From positions 1 through 8,112 of the forward strand of contig SKPT01000127.1 of the NCBI GenBank assembly GCA_007119405.1: DNA of 8,112 nucleotides, read 5' to 3'. Of the stretch, positions 5,478 through 8,112 are shown in pieces. The translations under genes were made by a program, and so were the position numbers. Source of the DNA: Phycisphaeraceae bacterium. GTDB taxonomy: Bacteria; Planctomycetota; Phycisphaerae; Phycisphaerales; Phycisphaeraceae. The notes under the pieces are model-generated. The model saw nothing but the letters and a program-made list of their open reading frames with translations, was not told the origin of the DNA and ran no database searches. Numbering within the stretch: the stretch's first letter is position 1; each line of letters opens with the position of its first letter.

Positions 5478-6743
5478 ATGACCACCAGTGTTCTGATCAT
5501 CGTGACCGTCGCCCTGCTCGCCTTCGCCCTGGCCGCGACGAGCGACGCCCAGACGGGCTGGTCGCCGCGGGAGGAGGTGATCGAGCGGTTTGAGAATCAT
5601 CCGCAACTGGCGAGCCTGTACCGCGAGCAGGATGTGCCGACGTACGAGCTCCCCGACGCGCTGGTGGGCGTCGACGGCCGATCGATCGACACGGCCGAGG
5701 CGTGGCGGGCCAACCGCCCGGCGCTGCTGGAGCTGTTGCGTGAGCAGATGTTCGGCCGGCGGCCGGGCCAGCCCGAGTCGCTGACGTTTCACACCGCGCG
5801 ACGCATCGACGATGCGCTGGACGGCAAGGCCACGTTCCGCAGCATCGAGGTGCGCAGCGAGCACCAGGGGCGGGAGCATCAATTCGAGCTGGTGATCCTG
5901 ACGCCCAACGCGCGGGGCGACGGGCCGGTGCCGGCGTTCCTGCTGATCGACTTTCCGCGTCGCGGGCGGGACATGACGGGCCCGGACGAGCGGGGGCGCT
6001 GGGCGCCGGACGTGATCGTGGAGCGGGGCTATGCCGCGGCGGTGATTCATGGCGAGGACCTGGCCCCCGATGACGCCGAGCGCTTCACCGAGGGTGTCAT
6101 TCGCCTGTTTGAAGGTGATGCCGCGGCCGGGCAACGGGCCCCGGACGCGTGGATGACGATCGCGGCGTGGAGCTGGGGCGCCAGCCGGGCGATGGACTTC
6201 TTCGAGCAGGATGAGGCGATCGACGCGTCGCGGGTGGCGGTGGTGGGCCACTCGCGCAAGGGCAAGACGTCGCTCTGGGCCGGGGCCGAGGATGAGCGCT
6301 TCGACGTGGTGATCTCCAACAACTCGGGCTGCGGCGGGGCGGCGCTGAGCCGGCGGGCGTACGGCGAGACGGTCAAGGCGATCAACGACCGCTTCCCGCA
6401 CTGGTTCACGGAGCACTTCAAGGCGTACAACGAGCGTGAGAACGAGCTGCCATTCGATCAGCACCAGCTCATCGCGCTGAGCGCTCCGCGGGCGGTGTAC
6501 GTGGCCAGCGCGGATGAGGATCTGTGGGCCGACCCGCGCGGCGAGTACCTGGCGCTGGCGCACGCGTCGCGGGTGTGGGGGCTTTGGGGGCACGACGCGC
6601 TCGACCCGGAGGCGATGCCCGGGCTCGACGCACCGGTGACCACGGGCGTGCTGGGCTATCACATCCGCAGCGGCGGGCACGCGCTGACGCGCTACGACTG
6701 GCAGCGGTACCTCGACTTCGCCGCCGCGCGCTGGGGTCGGTGA
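5478..6743 (+). CDS. Exported CE15-like esterase (glucuronoyl esterase family)
   Basis: The 421-residue product starts with a signal peptide (MTTSVLIIVTVALLAFALAA), probable cleavage near SDA-Q at 24/25. The rest is an alpha/beta-hydrolase of the carbohydrate esterase 15 type: nucleophile Ser259 in GHSRKGKT, NNSGCGGAALSRR at 281-293, FPHWF at 306-310, LPFDQHQLIALSAPR at 324-338, ASADEDLWADPRGEYLA at 343-359, and the putative catalytic His401 in SGGHALTRYDW. CE15 enzymes cleave the ester between lignin alcohols and glucuronoyl groups of xylan, outside the cytoplasm. The position where many family members have a catalytic Glu is Asn here, so an acid in the DEDLWAD segment may serve. ATG 5478 has GGAG 7 bases upstream and gives the signal peptide. 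The gene stands alone, with no xylan-degrading neighbours, so the substrate is uncertain. Confidence 0.9.
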   Translation: MTTSVLIIVTVALLAFALAATSDAQTGWSPREEVIERFENHPQLASLYREQDVPTYELPDALVGVDGRSIDTAEAWRANRPALLELLREQMFGRRPGQPESLTFHTARRIDDALDGKATFRSIEVRSEHQGREHQFELVILTPNARGDGPVPAFLLIDFPRRGRDMTGPDERGRWAPDVIVERGYAAAVIHGEDLAPDDAERFTEGVIRLFEGDAAAGQRAPDAWMTIAAWSWGASRAMDFFEQDEAIDASRVAVVGHSRKGKTSLWAGAEDERFDVVISNNSGCGGAALSRRAYGETVKAINDRFPHWFTEHFKAYNERENELPFDQHQLIALSAPRAVYVASADEDLWADPRGEYLALAHASRVWGLWGHDALDPEAMPGLDAPVTTGVLGYHIRSGGHALTRYDWQRYLDFAAARWGR

Positions 6744-6753
6744 CGGCCGGCCC

Positions 6754-6861
6754 ATGATGGCGGGGGTGAGCGACGTGGACGAGCGACGACTTATCAATCG
6801 CGTCCAGGGCGGCGACGCAGGTCGTGGCCTCGGTTTATTGACCTTTGAATGGTCGCTTTAA
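6754..6861 (+). pseudogene. Possible remnant of an ECF sigma factor start
   Basis: Just after the esterase, a 35-codon frame begins MMAGVSDVDERRLINRVQGG and stops at TAA 6859-6861. The stretch DERRLINRVQGGD followed by AG resembles the first helix of ECF sigma factors (D-E-x-x-L-I-x-R-x-Q-x-GD-x-x-AF). The resemblance ends about residue 30, where a normal sigma continues into region 2; instead the frame ends 13 bases before a palindromic repeat. It may be a sigma gene cut by repeat insertion or rearrangement, or a chance similarity in a short frame. Confidence 0.33.
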
Positions 6862-6874
6862 CTGCAGGTCGCGC

Positions 6875-6959
6875 GGTGCCACGGCTTGTCCCGAAGGGCA
6901 AGCCGTGCGCTGGCCGACGATCGCACGGCTTGCCGCTTCGCGGTCAAGCCGTGGCACCC
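6875..6959 (+). repeat. Twin-hairpin palindromic repeat, copy 3
   Basis: Two hairpins in a row: cacggcttg (6880-6888) with caagccgtg (6899-6907) enclosing ccc-gaa-ggg, and cacggcttg (6924-6932) with caagccgtg (6945-6953) enclosing ccgc-ttc-gcgg. The outermost 14 bases (6875-6888 and 6945-6958) are also a perfect inverted repeat, so the whole unit can fold as one long cruciform. It is nearly identical to copy 4. Confidence 0.88.
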
Positions 6960-6977
6960 TGAGTCCCGGCAGGTCAA

Positions 6978-7018
6978 GTCTCAAGTCTCACGTCTCACGG
7001 CACACCCTGGTTTGAGAC
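6978..7018 (+). repeat. Heptamer palindrome, degenerate copy
   Basis: The left arm has three tandem heptamers of the form gtctcac/gtctcaa (6978-6984, 6985-6991, 6992-6998). The right arm is decayed to gtttgagac (7010-7018). It is related to the hairpins at 7741-7781 and 7920-7960. Confidence 0.65.
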
Positions 7019-7252
7019 GCGACCCCGGCCGCGCTTGCTCCCAACTCGAAGCACAGCAGCAGCAGGTTGAGCTCGTGCGCGCGCTGGTGCGGGGTTGGCG
7101 GGCGGTTATCGCCTGCCGGGAGCATCGAGGCATGTCGATTCGGGGCAAGAGCTTGGCAATTCGACGGCGCGGGGCCTGCGGCGCGGCGGTGCGCGCGCCG
7201 GCGTCGCGTCGGGCATGGATGCGTGGGCGGCGGCGTCGCCGCCCGGGGCTTT

Positions 7253-7262
7253 CAAGGAAGGA
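7253..7262 (+). promoter_or_regulatory. Ribosome binding site that sets the twin-HTH start
   Basis: AAGGAAGGAG lies directly upstream of ATG 7270 at good spacing. It decides this ATG over the longer open frame, which would otherwise add 128 residues translated from repeats. Confidence 0.75.
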
Positions 7263-7269
7263 GCAGGGC

Positions 7270-7740
7270 ATGGGACAGGTGAAGCTGTTTGAGCGGGCGG
7301 CCGACGACAAGAAGCCGGACCCCCTGGCCAACCTCGCGGCCGAGGCGGTGGGCGAGCGTGCGGCGGCGTGGCGGCGGGTGTGCGAGGACCTGGTGCGCCT
7401 CAGCGAGCACCTGGAGCTGGACGAGCGCATTGTGATCCAGAGCGTGTTCGAGACGGGCATGCCCCTGGCGATGCTGGCCCGGCTGTCGGGGCGAAGCCCG
7501 CGGGCGGTGCAGCGCCAGGTCAAGCGGATCGTGGCGCGGATGGAGTCGCCGATGTTCCGGTTCGTGGCCACGGGGCTGGACCTCTTGCCCCGCGACGTGC
7601 AGCCGGTGGCCCGGCGGCATTACCTCTGGGGCTGGCCGCTGCGCCGGGTCGCGAAGGAGCTGGACCTGAAGCTGCACGAGGTGCGCGCCAAGGCGATGGT
7701 GGCGCAGGTGCACAAGGGGCTGCTGGCGACCGGCAATTAA
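7270..7740 (+). CDS. Protein with two sigma-region-4-like HTH units
   Basis: The 156-residue basic protein has a polar lead (1-45) and then two similar units. Unit 1 (about 48-92): LELDERIVIQSVFETGMPLAMLARLSGRSPRAVQ..., matching sigma-70 region 4, with LSGRSPRAVQRQVKRI as the recognition helix. Unit 2 (about 105-152): LDLLPRDVQPVARRHYLWGWPLRRVAKELDLKLHEVRAK, the same pattern of a helix ending in Y-x-x-G, then L-x-x-VAKELDL and a second helix. There is no region 2, so it cannot act as a normal sigma factor. It may be a DNA-binding regulator or a tethered co-sigma-like protein; this is inference. A strong ribosome site supports the start. The stop at 7738-7740 touches a heptamer hairpin that may end transcription. 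Repeats of the same two families flank it on both sides. Confidence 0.82.
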   Translation: MGQVKLFERAADDKKPDPLANLAAEAVGERAAAWRRVCEDLVRLSEHLELDERIVIQSVFETGMPLAMLARLSGRSPRAVQRQVKRIVARMESPMFRFVATGLDLLPRDVQPVARRHYLWGWPLRRVAKELDLKLHEVRAKAMVAQVHKGLLATGN

Positions 7741-7781
7741 GTCTCGCGTCTCACGCGCGCCCGGGCGGTAAGACGTGAGAC
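7741..7781 (+). repeat. Heptamer palindrome directly after the twin-HTH stop
   Basis: Arms 7741-7754 and 7768-7781 pair over 14 positions with one G-T wobble and one mismatch around a 13-base GC-rich loop. It starts on the base after the stop codon. It has no T-run, but its place fits a 3'-end structure. Confidence 0.8.
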
Positions 7782-7785
7782 GCTC

Positions 7786-7917
7786 AGGCTCCGTCCGAAA
7801 ACCGCAGGAGTGGGGATGCCACGGCTTGTCCCGAAGGGCAAGCCGTGCCTCCCTCGGCCGCCGCACGGCTTGCCGCCTTGCGGTCAAGCCGTGGCACCCG
7901 CTTTTCGGACGAAGCCT
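7786..7917. repeat. Composite element with 16-bp terminal inverted repeats
   Basis: aggctccgtccgaaaa (7786-7801) and ttttcggacgaagcct (7902-7917) are inverted repeats with 15 of 16 matches. Between them lies a complete twin-hairpin repeat. The result is a 132-base nested palindrome without coding capacity, like a miniature inverted-repeat element. No direct repeat flanking it is obvious. Confidence 0.72.
7815..7899 (+). repeat. Twin-hairpin palindromic repeat, copy 4
   Basis: Same plan as copy 3: cacggcttg/caagccgtg at 7820-7828 and 7839-7847 with ccc-gaa-ggg, then 7864-7872 and 7885-7893 with ccgc-ctt-gcgg. The second loop is CTT instead of TTC, and the spacer between the hairpins differs from copy 3, while stems are identical. 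Confidence 0.88.
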
Positions 7918-7919
7918 AA

Positions 7920-7960
7920 GTCTCACGTCTCACACGCGCCGGGGCGGTGAGACGTGAGAC
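7920..7960 (+). repeat. Heptamer palindrome, perfect copy
   Basis: gtctcacgtctcac (7920-7933) pairs over all 14 bases with gtgagacgtgagac (7947-7960). Each arm is two tandem copies of a 7-mer. The loop is 13 GC-rich bases, close to that at 7755-7767. Confidence 0.85.
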
Positions 7961-7993
7961 GCTAAGGCCCGGGGCCGGCGTTATACAAAAAAG

Positions 7994-8112
7994 GTAAGCG
8001 TTCACACCGATCAGAGCAGCAAGGGAGAGGTCCGACCCATGAAGTGCGCCCTCACCGCGTCGGCGATGAACGTGTAGGCCGACCGCTGCTGCTGCCGACA
8101 CGTCTGCAACAC
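7994..8112 (-). mobile_element. One end of an IS66-like insertion sequence
   Basis: The sequence GTAAGCG beginning at 7994 matches the known terminal consensus of IS66-family elements, which start GTAA and make 8-bp target duplications. The candidate target duplicate is the 8 bases 7986-7993 (caaaaaag). A transposase C-terminus ends 17 bases inside the element. The rest of the element and its other end lie beyond the window. Confidence 0.65.
8011..8112 (-). CDS. IS66-like transposase (TnpC) C-terminus, truncated by the window
   Basis: Reading on the minus strand from the window edge, 33 codons run to TGA at 8013-8011: VLQTCRQQQRSAYTFIADAV and then RAHFMGRTSPLLL. The pattern T-C-R-x-Q-x-R-S, a helix with AH, then a short tail ending P-x-LL, is what I know from the extreme C-terminus of IS66-family DDE transposases. 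The catalytic residues lie outside the window. The short stretch limits certainty, but the adjacent GTAAGCG terminus agrees with the family. Whether the element is complete cannot be judged here. Confidence 0.68.
   Translation of the reverse strand: MLQTCRQQQRSAYTFIADAVRAHFMGRTSPLLL

Larger units (their letters stand above)
6862..7269. other. Repeat-bearing leader region of the twin-HTH gene
   Basis: These 408 bases contain a twin-hairpin repeat (6875-6959), a heptamer palindrome (6978-7018), and then about 250 bases with no recognisable gene. The frame of the downstream gene stays open through this stretch, but it translates repeats and an Arg-rich sequence. Near the gene, gggcggc (7225-7231) can pair with gccgccc (7238-7244), just upstream of the ribosome binding site. 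Confidence 0.55.

Noticed and set aside
5433..6797. A 454-codon minus-strand frame across the esterase gene
   Set aside because: Low-complexity Arg/Val/Pro composition and no motif; the plus strand carries a clear CE15-like protein with signal peptide.
6886..7269. A 128-residue N-terminal extension of the twin-HTH protein
   Set aside because: The extension would translate the twin-hairpin and heptamer repeats and an Arg-rich stretch, and a strong ribosome site lies just before ATG 7270.
6875..7899. REP elements with a RAYT transposase
   Set aside because: The palindromes recall REP/BIME units, but no HUH-type transposase is in the window, so that link cannot be supported here.
421..7960. 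CRISPR array
   Set aside because: Repeats are few, in both orientations, self-palindromic and irregularly spaced, with no uniform spacers and no cas genes.

Overview
This 8.1-kb window is very GC-rich and comes from a bacterial chromosome. Its palindromic repeats, a receiver protein with an N-terminal helix-turn-helix, an orphan VWA protein and a CE15-like esterase suggest Planctomycetota, possibly Phycisphaerae. That assignment rests on recognition, because the window contains no rRNA or other taxonomic marker.

Layout: (1) 1-294 is the C-terminal part of a DoxX-family membrane protein. (2) 295-747 is non-coding and packed with hairpins: two tandem copies of a twin-hairpin repeat, a 10-bp hairpin and an interrupted 21-bp inverted repeat around the whole block. 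(3) 748-1326 (-) encodes an excisionase-type HTH fused to a response-regulator receiver, with its own terminator. (4) 1582-1929 (-) encodes a small predicted lipoprotein. (5) 2205-2924 (+) is rsmG, 3085-4299 (+) a VWA/MIDAS protein, 4341-4601 (+) a two-helix membrane protein, 4743-5396 (+) a glyoxalase II-like metallohydrolase and 5478-6743 (+) an exported CE15-like esterase. (6) 6744-8010 is an accessory-looking zone: a possible remnant of an ECF sigma factor start, then a gene for a 156-residue protein with two sigma-region-4-like HTH units, bracketed on both sides by the same two palindromic repeat families. (7) From 7994 to the window end lies one end of an IS66-like insertion sequence.

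The genes do not form one pathway. rsmG is 16S rRNA modification, the metallohydrolase and esterase are hydrolytic enzymes, and the receiver and sigma-4-like proteins are regulators. rsmG and the metallohydrolase share a TACACT hexamer exactly 6 nt before their ATG, with no evident Shine-Dalgarno sequence, which suggests leaderless transcripts. The response regulator, esterase and twin-HTH genes have recognisable ribosome binding sites.

The strongest unusual signals are the twin-hairpin repeat, where two adjacent copies differ at 6 of 9 stem pairs with every change compensated on the other arm, and the repeat-bracketed twin-HTH gene. No CRISPR, tRNA or rRNA was seen.
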